Source: a virus
Virus record (IMG/VR): IMGVR_UViG_3300043775_002552
Span: 1 to 64,000 of that record
Direction: 5' to 3' (one strand)
Length of the DNA: 64,000 nucleotides
The position numbers were made by a program, and so were the translations under genes. The notes under the pieces are model-generated. The model was not told the origin of the DNA, did not search any database, and was given only the letters and a program-made list of their open reading frames with translations. Below are positions 16,904-25,735 of this stretch, one piece after another (position 1 is the first letter of the stretch; each line of letters begins with the position of its first letter).

Positions 16904-18021
16904 ATAGGTGTGAAAGGACTATTAAATGGTCTAAACCTCAACAGTTTATTTAGATTTTCTGCTTGTAGTCCTTTCATTTCCATTAACTTATCAGGTCTCA
17001 ACCTTTCAAGACGCAATTTTAATTCTTCCCAAAGAATTGCCTTTTCGTCTTTTGCTTCAGTAAATAATGATTGGTAATCCATAGTTAATTCAGAATCTGG
17101 TGTTTTTAAATTACCACTATACTTTCCTCTAACTCTACCAAGAGCCTCTTTACAATATGCCACAAACCATCTTCTGACCCAAGTTTGTGCAGGGCTATTT
17201 AATTCGTCCCACCTCATCTCATCAATTGGAACATCAGAAGGTAATCTAACTATATCAGGGTTTTGTGCCAAACAAGTATCACGGTCATCGGTTTCATAAT
17301 ACCAATACCAAACCCTATACTGATGGAATTTAATCATACCAAAGTCAAATCTACCACCAGGAACATTCATTAAATGTACTGCTTTTTTTCCTTCAGGAAG
17401 TGCGGTTACTCTATACGTAAGATCTCCCGTTATGATTCTTCTTTTAATATTGATGTCTTGCATTCTTAAAAGAATGTCAAATGCTGGTGTGATAAAATAG
17501 TTTCCTGTTGTTCCCATTTGTGAAAAACCGGCACCACCACCAAGACCAATACCACCAAATCCACCAAATCCACCCATAAACGGATCAAAGTACGCAGCAT
17601 CTAATTCAGGACGAGAAAACCATAAAAGTTCATTTATTTCTCTTCCTGCAGGTATTTCATATATTTGTTGTCCGGGAACCAAATCAATATAATCCTTTTT
17701 TAAAACAGAATCTCCACCTGCCTGCAGCCCCACAATTTTAGAATAAGCATATGTGTATTGGGTTTCCCAATCCATACTTCTTGTGGTAAATGCCCTTGTT
17801 AATGATTGTTCGTCCAAGTTCAATCCATTAAGGGACACCCATTGTGATTCTATTAACCAATCTTGTACGTATTGTGCATAATCTCCAATTGATAACTCAA
17901 GCATAGAGTCCATCATTTCATCCTCAAGTTCAACCGAACGAAGTGGTGCACCCAAAAGGTGTTTTACTCTTTTATAGAGTTTTGATCTTTCAGGTTCTGT
18001 AATTATTGATGTTGTTGGCAT
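16900..18021 (-). CDS. Neck/head-completion protein (T4 gp13-like, tentative)
   Basis: 373 aa. The N-terminal helices (LLGAPLRSVELEDEMMDSML) and the C-terminal segment AQTWVRRWFVAYCKEALGRV, followed by an acidic/basic helical tail, match the pattern of T4-like neck or connector proteins as I know them. A Gly-rich low-complexity stretch (FGGFGGIGLGGGAG, near residues 148-165) and aromatic-rich strands (YRVWYWYYE) lie in the middle. It sits on the minus strand, apart from the gp14/gp15-like pair at 20.6-22.2 kb. Alternative: another head-tail adaptor. Role assignment is by pattern only. Confidence 0.5.
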   Translation of the reverse strand: MPTTSIITEPERSKLYKRVKHLLGAPLRSVELEDEMMDSMLELSIGDYAQYVQDWLIESQWVSLNGLNLDEQSLTRAFTTRSMDWETQYTYAYSKIVGLQAGGDSVLKKDYIDLVPGQQIYEIPAGREINELLWFSRPELDAAYFDPFMGGFGGFGGIGLGGGAGFSQMGTTGNYFITPAFDILLRMQDINIKRRIITGDLTYRVTALPEGKKAVHLMNVPGGRFDFGMIKFHQYRVWYWYYETDDRDTCLAQNPDIVRLPSDVPIDEMRWDELNSPAQTWVRRWFVAYCKEALGRVRGKYSGNLKTPDSELTMDYQSLFTEAKDEKAILWEELKLRLERLRPDKLMEMKGLQAENLNKLLRFRPFNSPFTPI

Positions 18022-18033
18022 AAGATTTTTCTA

Positions 18034-18041
18034 TATAAATA
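18034..18041 (-). promoter_or_regulatory. TATTTATA motif upstream of neck gene
   Basis: TATTTATA on the minus strand, 12 nt before the ATG at 18021, followed by an A-rich leader without Shine-Dalgarno. Confidence 0.5.
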
Positions 18042-18061
18042 TCTTTTGATATGTAAATAGT

Positions 18062-18781
18062 TTAGTTTGTCTTCTTTTTTGTTTGTCCCTCCAAACATTC
18101 ATTAACAAATTCCCAATTTACAACCTTCCAAAAGTTATTCACATACTTGTCTCTTTCATTCTTATATTTTAAATAATAGGCATGTTCCCATAAATCTAAC
18201 CCTAAAAGAGGAAACCCACCATTTGTTTCTGTATCCATAAGGGGGTTATCTTGGTTGGGGGTTGTCATAATTTTTAGTCTGCCGTTTTTTGTTAAAACAA
18301 GCCATACCCAACCAGATCCAAAATTACTTTTTGCGGATTCTTCAAACTTTTCTTTAAATTTATCAAATGAACCAAAAGATGACTCAATTTTTTTAAGTAT
18401 TGACCCTGAAATTGTTTGTTTTTTAGGTGAAAGCATTCTCCAAAAAAGAGCGTGATTAAACGCACCCCCACCATTATTTTTTACCTTTTTATTATATTTT
18501 GAAATTCTTTTTATAATATCTTCAAGTTCAACATCGTCCCCTTTTATCTTTTCAAGTTCCTTATTTAACTTTTCAACATACCCTTTATAGTGTTTTGAAT
18601 AGTGGGTTTTCATTGTTTCTGAATCAACAAATCTTTCAAGTGAATCATAACTATATGGAAGTTTTTCAACACTAATTGATTTTATTTCAGAAATAATTGA
18701 TTTGTTAGAAATTAAATTGACCCCAATAGATTCTTGGATTAATTCAATTTTTTTTAAAAGTGGATCATAAACGGATTTCAT
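18062..18781 (-). CDS. Fe/Mn superoxide dismutase, Mn-type signature, with N-terminal extension
   Basis: 239 aa; dismutates superoxide to oxygen and peroxide. The core starts at LPYSYDSLE (residue 41). All four metal ligands are visible: H60 (THYSKHY), the His of NNGGGAFNHALFW, and the Asp and His of LLGLDLWEHAYY; the second-shell Tyr is Y68. GGG before the second ligand and PNQDNP follow the Mn-type rather than Fe-type signature, so Mn or cambialistic use is likely. The first ~38 residues are an extra helical stretch absent from standard enzymes and contain LIQESIG, similar to LIKESLG in the tiny ORF at 25736. It is unusual in a phage. It sits between neck and helicase genes, has its own TATTTATA motif and may be a virion or late protein. 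Confidence 0.93.
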   Translation of the reverse strand: MKSVYDPLLKKIELIQESIGVNLISNKSIISEIKSISVEKLPYSYDSLERFVDSETMKTHYSKHYKGYVEKLNKELEKIKGDDVELEDIIKRISKYNKKVKNNGGGAFNHALFWRMLSPKKQTISGSILKKIESSFGSFDKFKEKFEESAKSNFGSGWVWLVLTKNGRLKIMTTPNQDNPLMDTETNGGFPLLGLDLWEHAYYLKYKNERDKYVNNFWKVVNWEFVNECLEGQTKKKTN

Positions 18782-18785
18782 AATA

Positions 18786-18793
18786 TATAAATA
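18786..18793 (-). promoter_or_regulatory. TATTTATA motif, 4 nt before ATG of SOD
   Basis: On the minus strand TATTTATA, TATT, ATG (18781). Same geometry as at 8980, 13008, 20632, 22357 and 51637. Confidence 0.45.
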
Positions 18794-18806
18794 TATGAAA
18801 AGTTGA

Positions 18807-20582
18807 TTATGATCTTTGGGATATTCTATTTAGGATTTCTTCTAATGTGTCTCCCATATCATCATCTATTTGATCACCCATAACAGTATTTATGATTTTT
18901 TTCTTTCTATTTAAAATATCATATATTGCACCTTCAATTGTGTTTTCAAATAATGGGTAATAAACAAGGACATTATTTTTTTGTCCATATCTATAAGCTC
19001 TATCTTCTGCTTGTGCGTGTTCAGCAGGAACAAATGATAAGTCATTCATAATAACAACCTCTGCCGATGTTAATGTTAGCCCAACTCCCGCAGCTTTTAA
19101 ATTTCCAATAAAAACATTAATTTTATCGTTTTCTTGAAATTGATCAACGGCAAATTGTCTTTGTACTTTTGAACAACTACCATCCAAATAAACAGATGAT
19201 TTTCCAAAATGATTATGAAGTAGTTGTAATGTTTCGGTAAAGTTTGTAAATATGATTACTTTTTTTCCTTGTTCAATAATATTTTCAGCAATTTCAATTG
19301 TATTATTTATTTTTTCATCTGCAATTACCTTTCTTACTTTCATTAGTTTTGAAAACTGAACGGTAAGCGATGATGATTCCTCACTTTTATTTTCATACCA
19401 ATTAAAATACTCACCCATAAGGTCTTCGTATTCTTTTGATTTTAATCTTAAATAAATTGGGGTAATAATTTTATCAGGTAGATCTAACACGTCTTCTTTT
19501 AATCTCCTAAGAATTTGTTTTGAAGTTCTTTCTCTTAACTCATCAAGATTTGAGGCTCCTTGAACGTTCCAAACTTTTCTTTTTCCCGCATTAAATTGAT
19601 AACCTTGACAATATCTAATGGCATATGCCATCCAGTTAGCGGCAACGGGGCTTTCAATAATATTTAAAATATTATAATAATTAATTGGTCTTGATGTCAT
19701 TGGGGTTCCCGTCAATAACCAAACCCTTTCAATTTTTTTAACAAATGTATTTATGATTTTTGTTCTTTGAGCTTGCGGATTTGAGATCATATGCGCTTCA
19801 TCAAGTATAACAAGATCAAAATTAGAAGTAGAAATTAAAGAATTGTCCTTATCTTTAATATCATAAAAGTTTTTTAATATATCGTAATTAATAATGGTAA
19901 ATTCTTCGTCTGTTGAAAACTTTTTTCCTTCACATATATAAACACTTTTATCTGAATAGTTTTGTATTTCTCTTTGCCAGTTAATTTTAAGTGACGCTGG
20001 ACATATAATTAAAATCTTTTTTGCTCCTGTTTCTAATGCTGCTATAATTGTGGAGGTCGTTTTCCCGAGCCCCATATCGTCTGCCAAAATAAATCTTTTT
20101 GACCCCGCAAGTTTTTCTATTGCTTCTTTTTGATGTGAAAGTGGAGGTCTATGATCGTATTTTGAATAATCAATATTAACTTTTTCTGTTGTGTGGGTTT
20201 TTATAATTGCCGTTTTTGGAAGCCAAAAATCATAAAGAGTTTGACCACTAAACATCTTACCCCAAATATGATAGGACTTATCTTTTTCAACCAAAAGTTT
20301 TTCAACATAAATTTCTTTTGGTTCCGTAGGTAGAAGTTTTTCCTCCATCAATTTTTTTGAAAAATAAGAATCAACTTCAACCCATTTTTTTGCAACTTTT
20401 GGTATTACGTTTTCGTAGTTAATTATGTATTCTGCTTGAGATCTTGTTATGACATAATTTTTATTTGTCAAACCTTTCTTTTTGATATTCAAAATATAAT
20501 TGTTGGAACCTTCATAAGTTTCCAATATATTTTTTGCCCTAATTTCGGGTAAAGAATTTAAAGAGTCGGTGTCTTTACTCAC
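18807..20582 (-). CDS. SNF2-family DNA helicase/translocase (SMARCAL1-like)
   Basis: 591 aa. Helicase motifs in order: FILADDMGLGKTT (Walker A, about residue 172), LIICPASLKINWQREI (Ia), LVILDEAHMI (DEAH, about 258), WLLTGTPM (III), and in the second RecA-like domain VIIFTNFTE, GVGLTLTSA and AQAEDRAYRYGQ (VI, about 522). The last motif and compact size are typical of SNF2 annealing helicases such as SMARCAL1. It probably remodels replication forks or recombination intermediates, the niche of UvsW in T4. The start is GTG at 20582; no nearby ATG exists. Confidence 0.93.
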   Translation of the reverse strand: MSKDTDSLNSLPEIRAKNILETYEGSNNYILNIKKKGLTNKNYVITRSQAEYIINYENVIPKVAKKWVEVDSYFSKKLMEEKLLPTEPKEIYVEKLLVEKDKSYHIWGKMFSGQTLYDFWLPKTAIIKTHTTEKVNIDYSKYDHRPPLSHQKEAIEKLAGSKRFILADDMGLGKTTSTIIAALETGAKKILIICPASLKINWQREIQNYSDKSVYICEGKKFSTDEEFTIINYDILKNFYDIKDKDNSLISTSNFDLVILDEAHMISNPQAQRTKIINTFVKKIERVWLLTGTPMTSRPINYYNILNIIESPVAANWMAYAIRYCQGYQFNAGKRKVWNVQGASNLDELRERTSKQILRRLKEDVLDLPDKIITPIYLRLKSKEYEDLMGEYFNWYENKSEESSSLTVQFSKLMKVRKVIADEKINNTIEIAENIIEQGKKVIIFTNFTETLQLLHNHFGKSSVYLDGSCSKVQRQFAVDQFQENDKINVFIGNLKAAGVGLTLTSAEVVIMNDLSFVPAEHAQAEDRAYRYGQKNNVLVYYPLFENTIEGAIYDILNRKKKIINTVMGDQIDDDMGDTLEEILNRISQRS

Positions 20583-20596
20583 AATATTTTTTTTAT

Positions 20597-20625
20597 AATA
20601 TAGTAAAATTTAATTAAAAAATCAA
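20597..20625 (-). promoter_or_regulatory. Sigma70-like promoter of SNF2 helicase
   Basis: On the minus strand TTGATT (20625-20620), 17-nt spacer, TATATT (20602-20597), then 14 nt to the GTG start. It is back-to-back with the TATTTATA motif (20632-20639) of the divergent neck gene, so an early-type and a late-type promoter face away from each other. Confidence 0.5.
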
Positions 20626-20631
20626 TTATGA

Positions 20632-20639
20632 TATTTATA
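20632..20639 (+). promoter_or_regulatory. TATTTATA motif, 4 nt before ATG
   Basis: TATTTATA, TTAT, ATG (20644); first gene of the neck/terminator pair. Confidence 0.5.
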
Positions 20640-20643
20640 TTAT

Positions 20644-21159
20644 ATGACACAAAATAGAGTACCAATAACAAGATTAAATAAATTTTTCTCGGCGGAAGAT
20701 TTTGATTTAGATATAAATATGGGCGAAGAGTGGCTTCACGGCGACATGAATTTTACCTTAGTCCTTTATAGAATTGATAGGCAGCGCACCGACTCTGACG
20801 ATGTATATGGTGAAACGTCAAGTGATTCTATACAATTTTTACCTCCTGTTGAATTTAAAGGATACGTTCAAATTGAGGCTCCAACCAATGTTGATTACGG
20901 ATCATCAAGATTATCACAAACAGAACCTGGTAACTTAAAAGTTGGGGTTTATCAAAAACAACTTGAAGAGTTGGGTATTGATATTAACTATGGTGATTAT
21001 ATCGGATACTATGAGACCGAAACAAGAGTTCGTTATTATAGTGTTGTTGATGATGGTCGTGTACTTAGTGATAATAAACACACATATGGAGGGTACAAAC
21101 CATTTTATCGTTCAATTAACGCTGCCCCTGTTACAGATAATGAATTTAGAGGAATTTAA
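20644..21159 (+). CDS. Neck protein (T4 gp14-like, tentative)
   Basis: 171 aa. LYRIDRQRTDSDDVYGETSS is the kind of D-x-Y-G-E motif found in T4-like neck proteins, and a beta-rich middle (PVEFKGYVQIEAP) is followed by DYIGYYETETRVRYYSV and a YGGYKPFYRSI region. It is directly upstream (2-nt gap) of the gp15-like gene, as gp14 precedes gp15 in T4. It is expected in the head-tail connector. Assignment rests on motif and gene order. Confidence 0.55.
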   Translation: MTQNRVPITRLNKFFSAEDFDLDINMGEEWLHGDMNFTLVLYRIDRQRTDSDDVYGETSSDSIQFLPPVEFKGYVQIEAPTNVDYGSSRLSQTEPGNLKVGVYQKQLEELGIDINYGDYIGYYETETRVRYYSVVDDGRVLSDNKHTYGGYKPFYRSINAAPVTDNEFRGI

Positions 21160-21161
21160 TA

Positions 21162-22202
21162 ATGGCACTTCCAAAAAAAGAAAAAAAATATTTACCACTT
21201 ACACCAGTCAAAACTCTTTTAGAAAGAAGAGAAGAAATGGTTGATGAAATAATGGACGGAGGAACTTACCTACCAAAAGGGGTTTTACATGCAGATTTAG
21301 ATAAAGGGATGCTTGATTTTGTTAAGGATTCTCTTAAAACGGTTGTTGAAGGAAAAGTTGTACCAAATATTGAAAGAATAATTACAAACCAAAATTGGGC
21401 TCAATTTGTTACCTCTTGGAACTTTCAGGATTTAGATAAAAACGTTTCATTACCATTTATCACTACCGTTAGAATGCCTGAAGTAAAATACGGAACAAAC
21501 CCATCAACAAAATATAACATTCCTGATAGAAAAGAATTTTTATACGCGACAGTTCCAACTTGGGATGGACAAAGAAAGGGGGTTGATGTTTATAAAATAC
21601 CTCAACCAGTTCCTGTAGATATTACTTACAATGTTAAATTTTTTGCAAATAGAATGAGAGAGATCAATGAGTTCAATAAAATTGTAATGCAAAAATTCAC
21701 ATCAAGACAAGCATATACACAAATAAAAGGAAACTATATTCCAATTATTTTAGAAGATGTTTCAGATGAGTCGGCAAAAGATCTTGAAAAAAGAAAGTAT
21801 TATATTTCAAATTATAAGTTTTTAATGCAAGGTATTTTAATTGATGAAGAGGAATTTCAAGTATCTCCAGCAGTGACAAGACAAGTATCTATGTTTGAAG
21901 TTGATTTTAAAACAAAGGCAAGATATGCAAAAGGAGAACCCGCAAGACCTAACTTTTTTGATTTAAATATTAATTTTATTTCAGGAGTTACACAATTAAG
22001 TGAAGTGTTTAGATATACTGCAGATTTAAAAGTCAATTCAACTGACAATGTTGATTCATATTCTGTTTATATAAATAACAATTATGTTGGTGATGATTTT
22101 TCACCAATACAAGTAACTGATCATGATTTAGTAAGATTTGAAGTAGTGAAAATAGATAATAATCAGGAGGCGTTTATAAATACAACTGCATATCTTCAGT
22201 AG
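21162..22202 (+). CDS. Tail terminator/sheath stabiliser (T4 gp15-like, tentative)
   Basis: 346 aa. The central region with LPFITTVRMPEVKYG, DRKEFLYATVPTWDG, and VYKIPQPVPVDITYNVKFF, followed by a helical NEFNKIVMQKFTSRQAY segment, matches the pattern of gp15/tail-completion proteins (a strand pair, then a helix packing on the tube end). The C-terminal ~90 residues are an extra beta-rich domain. T4 gp15 has 272 aa, so this homologue is longer. It lies between gp14-like and sheath genes, in the T4 order. It would cap tube and sheath before head joining. Confidence 0.55.
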   Translation: MALPKKEKKYLPLTPVKTLLERREEMVDEIMDGGTYLPKGVLHADLDKGMLDFVKDSLKTVVEGKVVPNIERIITNQNWAQFVTSWNFQDLDKNVSLPFITTVRMPEVKYGTNPSTKYNIPDRKEFLYATVPTWDGQRKGVDVYKIPQPVPVDITYNVKFFANRMREINEFNKIVMQKFTSRQAYTQIKGNYIPIILEDVSDESAKDLEKRKYYISNYKFLMQGILIDEEEFQVSPAVTRQVSMFEVDFKTKARYAKGEPARPNFFDLNINFISGVTQLSEVFRYTADLKVNSTDNVDSYSVYINNNYVGDDFSPIQVTDHDLVRFEVVKIDNNQEAFINTTAYLQ

Positions 22203-22352
22203 TTATTCTCCGTAGATGTCGGTTGTTTCTCTGCAAGATTCTTTAATTAAGGTTTCTAAAAACTTATAAATTTTTAATCCTTTTTTATCACAATACTTTT
22301 TAAGCTGATTATGGCTTTCTTCTGAAATCTTTATATTTTTAATTTTTTTCAT
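22203..22352 (-). CDS. Small ribbon-helix-helix-type protein, antisense in tail operon
   Basis: 49 aa (MKKIKNIKISEESHNQLKKY, ends CRETTDIYGE). The stretch KNIKISEESHNQLKKYC followed by KFLETLIKE has the strand-helix-helix pattern of CopG/Arc-type DNA-binding proteins. The stop abuts the stop of the gp15-like gene (22202/22203). It has TATTTATC four nt before the ATG. It may be a DNA-binding regulator or a small phage accessory protein. Confidence 0.65.
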   Translation of the reverse strand: MKKIKNIKISEESHNQLKKYCDKKGLKIYKFLETLIKESCRETTDIYGE

Positions 22353-22356
22353 ATTA

Positions 22357-22364
22357 GATAAATA
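22357..22364 (-). promoter_or_regulatory. TATTTATC motif, 4 nt before ATG
   Basis: On the minus strand TATTTATC, TAAT, ATG (22352); a one-base variant with the same spacer as at 8980. Confidence 0.4.
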
Positions 22365-22450
22365 ATTTAAAGGTGAGAAAAAAGGCAGAATTTTTTCATA
22401 CTACCCATAAAATATATTTCTGGCGGTCAGTTTTTTACGTTTTTTGTAAG

Positions 22451-22458
22451 TATTTATA
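22451..22458 (+). promoter_or_regulatory. TATTTATA motif, candidate late promoter of tail sheath
   Basis: TATTTATA 32 nt upstream of the sheath ATG (22491), followed by an A-rich leader. The spacing allows a normal 5' leader of about 25 nt. Confidence 0.55.
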
Positions 22459-22490
22459 GTTAAAATAAAACTTAAAAGAACTTTTAAAAA

Positions 22491-25400
22491 ATGGCATCAA
22501 GTAACAAAGTATTCGTTTCACCTGGAGTATACACTTCAGAGAGAGATTTAACATTTGTGGCACAAAGTGTAGGGGTTACAACATTAGGCATTGTTGGAGA
22601 AACTCTACAAGGACCGGCTTTCGAACCAATATTCATCAGAAACTTTGATGAATTCCAAGTTTATTTCGGGGGTACAAGTCCTGAGAAATTTGTTAACACT
22701 CAAATCCCAAAATATGAAGCAGCGTACATCGCTAAATCATATTTATCACAATCAAACCAATTATTCGTAACAAGAGTATTGGGCCTTTCAGGTTATGATG
22801 CGGGTCCATCATGGTCAATTAAAACCATAGGGAATATTGACCCAGCAACTTTAGGGGCAACAGGTAATACTGGTCCTGTGTATTTAAATTTTACAGGAAC
22901 AACAGGTAATAGTGGTAATGTTACAATAACTACGGTTCCTACTGCGTTATCATCAGTGTTTTATCAAACATATGAAACTAACACTAACACAACATCGTCA
23001 ATTGATTATGACTTTAAAGTTGCGATTTCAGAACAACTTAATTTGGTTGCAACATCTGCATCAACTTCAGCTACAACCTCTTATTTTTGGGGTTCAGTTA
23101 GTGGAGGAACTTTATCAGATATTACAGGAGATTCTTTAAATACTGTTACTACTTTGTCAAATGTTTTAAGTGTTGATAATGTTAATTTAACAAATGCAGA
23201 TTTGTCATCATACAAAAATGATGCATGGTACTACTCATTATTTAACTACGCATCAGGAGATTATTCAGGTTTTGGTTTTGGAGCATCTTTATCATCAATA
23301 TCAGCTATAACGGCATCTGTTTATTCAGGTTCAATGGCTGTTTATTTAACAAATTATTCAGGTACCTCATACTCTGAATACGATAATTTAGTGGTTGCCA
23401 CCCTTAGATCGAGAGGTATTTCACAATATACTAGTTCTCAAAAAGGACCGGCTTATGAAGTAACGGGAACTTCTGATGTTGTTTTAGTAACTAATGGTGT
23501 TTATTCAGGAGTTTCCGAAAACCCACTTTCAACATTTGTGGTATCTGGGGTTTCTGCTGATGGAGACACATTTAATTTTGAAACAAGCCTTCAATCAACT
23601 GATGTAAATTCATTAACAAATGTATTTGGAAGATCTAACTTTGGAAAAGATAGAGAAGAAGTTCCGTTATTTGTTGAAGAATGTTACTACTCTTTATTAC
23701 TAACAGGTTATAGAAATGGTAAAATTAGAGGTATAAATAATAGTTTAGTATCATTGCCGGGAGCAAGGTCTTTAGACGGTGATACTTTAGGTTTTTATCT
23801 TGAACAATATCAAACACCAGAAACACCTTATGTTGTATCTGAATTAAGAGGTAATAAAACTTACAATTTATTTAAGTTTAAACTTATTTCTGATGGTAAT
23901 GCAGCTAACAGATTGGTTAAAATTTCAATTGCTAACATGTCATTCAATAATGGAACATTTGATGTGTTCATTAGAGATTATTTTGATACAGATAGAAATG
24001 TTGTTGTTCTTGAAAGTTTTACAAATTGTTCAATGGATCCAACATTAAACAATTATGTGGCAAATAAAATAGGTACATCTAATGGTGAATTTGCACTTAA
24101 ATCTAAATTTATAATGTTAGATATGAGTGAAGATGCTCCGGCAGACGCACTACCTTGTGGATTTGAGGGGTACATATCAAGAGAATATGAAAATGACACA
24201 CCTCCGTTTGTGGTTTACAAAACTAAATATTTAAAGGCTGGTGATGTGATTTATAACCCACCGTTCGGAGCATCTTCAGGGGGAGACAATACGGTTATCT
24301 CAAGTGGAGAAAATCCAAGATTTGCATATTTAGGTATTTCAAACATCACGGGTTATGACTCTGATTTCTTCCAATATAAAGGTAAACAATTACCTGCTAA
24401 TCTTGGAACCGATACTGTAGGAATAGATTGGGGTTATGTTACTAAAGGTTTCCACCTTGATAGTGGGGCGACTGTTGTGACAATTATTTCAGGTCCGACA
24501 TCAGGACAATCGGCTTATGAAGTAGGTGTTGGGTCATTTAGAACCGAACCATCGGAAACTGACGATCCTTATTACAAACTTAACACTCGTAAATTTACAT
24601 TACTAGCTTACGGAGGGTTTGATGGATGGGATATTTATAGAGAATATAGAACTAACGATGACAGATTTATCTTAGGTGCTAGTGGTTTTAAGAATGGAGC
24701 TGAAGCGTCGATCACTTATCCTACAGCATCAGGATGGGGAGCGTTTAAACAAATTTCAGGACCTAACCAAGAAGTTTGGGCTAATACTGACTACTACGCT
24801 TACCTTTTTGGACAAAAAACATTGGCTAATCCTGAGGCAGTTAACATTAACGTATTTGTTACTCCTGGTATTGACTACGTAAATAACTCAAACCTTGTGG
24901 AAGAAGCGGTTACTATGATTGAAACTGATAGAGCTGATTCAATTTACATCTGTACTACACCTGACTTTGATTTATTCTCACCAACTTTAGATCCGGTATT
25001 AACTAACACAATCTACCCTCAAGAGGCTGTAGATAATTTAGAAGCAACAGGTTTAGATTCTAACTACACCGCAACTTACTATCCTTGGGTACTTACAAGA
25101 GATAGTGTAAATAATACTCAAATCTACTTACCGGCAACGGCTGAAGTGACAAGAAACTTAGCGTTAACTGACAACATCGCATTCCCTTGGTTCGCATCAG
25201 CGGGTTACACAAGAGGTATTGTGAATTCAATTAAAGCACGTAAAACTTTAACTCAAGAAGATAGAGACACCCTTTACAAAGGAAGAATCAATCCAATTGC
25301 GACTTTTAACGATGTGGGTACAGTAATTTGGGGTAACAAAACTCTTCAAGTTAGACAATCGGCACTTGATAGAATCAATGTTAGAAGATTGTTGTTACAA

Positions 25401-25679
25401 GCTCGTAAATTGATTTCAGCAGTTGCAGTTAGATTATTGTTTGAACAAAACGACAATAAAGTAAGACAAGATTTCTTGGATTCAGTTAACCCAATCTTAG
25501 ATTCAATCAGAAGAGATAGAGGTTTAATTGATTTCCGTGTGACAGTTTCAAACACACCTGAGGATCTTGACTCAAACACTCTTACAGGTAAAATATTCTT
25601 GAAACCGACAAGAGCACTTGAATTTATTGACATAGAGTTCATCATTACTCCAACAGGGGCATCGTTTGATAACATCTAA
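22491..25679 (+). CDS. Contractile tail sheath protein (T4 gp18-like)
   Basis: 1062 aa. The N-terminus VFVSPGVYTSERDLT is the hallmark SPGVY...E of sheath proteins. The C-terminal part (LTQEDRDTLYKGRINPI, VNPILDSIRRDRGL, then strands TGKIFLKPTRALEFIDIEF) is the conserved sheath core that forms the interlocking beta-sheet. At 1062 aa it is clearly longer than T4 gp18 (659). The extra length lies in a Ser/Thr/Gly-rich middle (about residues 115-420) that should be a surface-exposed decoration of the sheath. It is followed by a terminator (25690-25713). Confidence 0.93.
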   Translation: MASSNKVFVSPGVYTSERDLTFVAQSVGVTTLGIVGETLQGPAFEPIFIRNFDEFQVYFGGTSPEKFVNTQIPKYEAAYIAKSYLSQSNQLFVTRVLGLSGYDAGPSWSIKTIGNIDPATLGATGNTGPVYLNFTGTTGNSGNVTITTVPTALSSVFYQTYETNTNTTSSIDYDFKVAISEQLNLVATSASTSATTSYFWGSVSGGTLSDITGDSLNTVTTLSNVLSVDNVNLTNADLSSYKNDAWYYSLFNYASGDYSGFGFGASLSSISAITASVYSGSMAVYLTNYSGTSYSEYDNLVVATLRSRGISQYTSSQKGPAYEVTGTSDVVLVTNGVYSGVSENPLSTFVVSGVSADGDTFNFETSLQSTDVNSLTNVFGRSNFGKDREEVPLFVEECYYSLLLTGYRNGKIRGINNSLVSLPGARSLDGDTLGFYLEQYQTPETPYVVSELRGNKTYNLFKFKLISDGNAANRLVKISIANMSFNNGTFDVFIRDYFDTDRNVVVLESFTNCSMDPTLNNYVANKIGTSNGEFALKSKFIMLDMSEDAPADALPCGFEGYISREYENDTPPFVVYKTKYLKAGDVIYNPPFGASSGGDNTVISSGENPRFAYLGISNITGYDSDFFQYKGKQLPANLGTDTVGIDWGYVTKGFHLDSGATVVTIISGPTSGQSAYEVGVGSFRTEPSETDDPYYKLNTRKFTLLAYGGFDGWDIYREYRTNDDRFILGASGFKNGAEASITYPTASGWGAFKQISGPNQEVWANTDYYAYLFGQKTLANPEAVNINVFVTPGIDYVNNSNLVEEAVTMIETDRADSIYICTTPDFDLFSPTLDPVLTNTIYPQEAVDNLEATGLDSNYTATYYPWVLTRDSVNNTQIYLPATAEVTRNLALTDNIAFPWFASAGYTRGIVNSIKARKTLTQEDRDTLYKGRINPIATFNDVGTVIWGNKTLQVRQSALDRINVRRLLLQARKLISAVAVRLLFEQNDNKVRQDFLDSVNPILDSIRRDRGLIDFRVTVSNTPEDLDSNTLTGKIFLKPTRALEFIDIEFIITPTGASFDNI

Positions 25680-25689
25680 TAATAAAAAT

Positions 25690-25713
25690 GTGGGGGTAGG
25701 AAACTATCCCCAC
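25690..25713 (+). terminator. Hairpin after sheath gene
   Basis: GTGGGG (25690-25695) pairs with CCCCAC (25708-25713), extendable inward through UA pairs. It is followed by TTATATTTAT rather than a clean T-run, so it may attenuate rather than fully stop transcription. Confidence 0.6.
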
Positions 25714-25716
25714 TTA

Positions 25717-25724
25717 TATTTATA
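25717..25724 (+). promoter_or_regulatory. TATTTATA motif upstream of tiny ORF/HAD gene
   Basis: TATTTATA 11 nt before the ATG at 25736, directly after the sheath hairpin. Confidence 0.5.
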
Positions 25725-25735
25725 AAATAAAAGTT

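Noticed and set aside
18062-18781. SOD as evidence that the contig is bacterial chromosome
   Set aside because: It is flanked on both sides by phage neck and helicase genes, has the same codon use and the phage TATTTATA motif.
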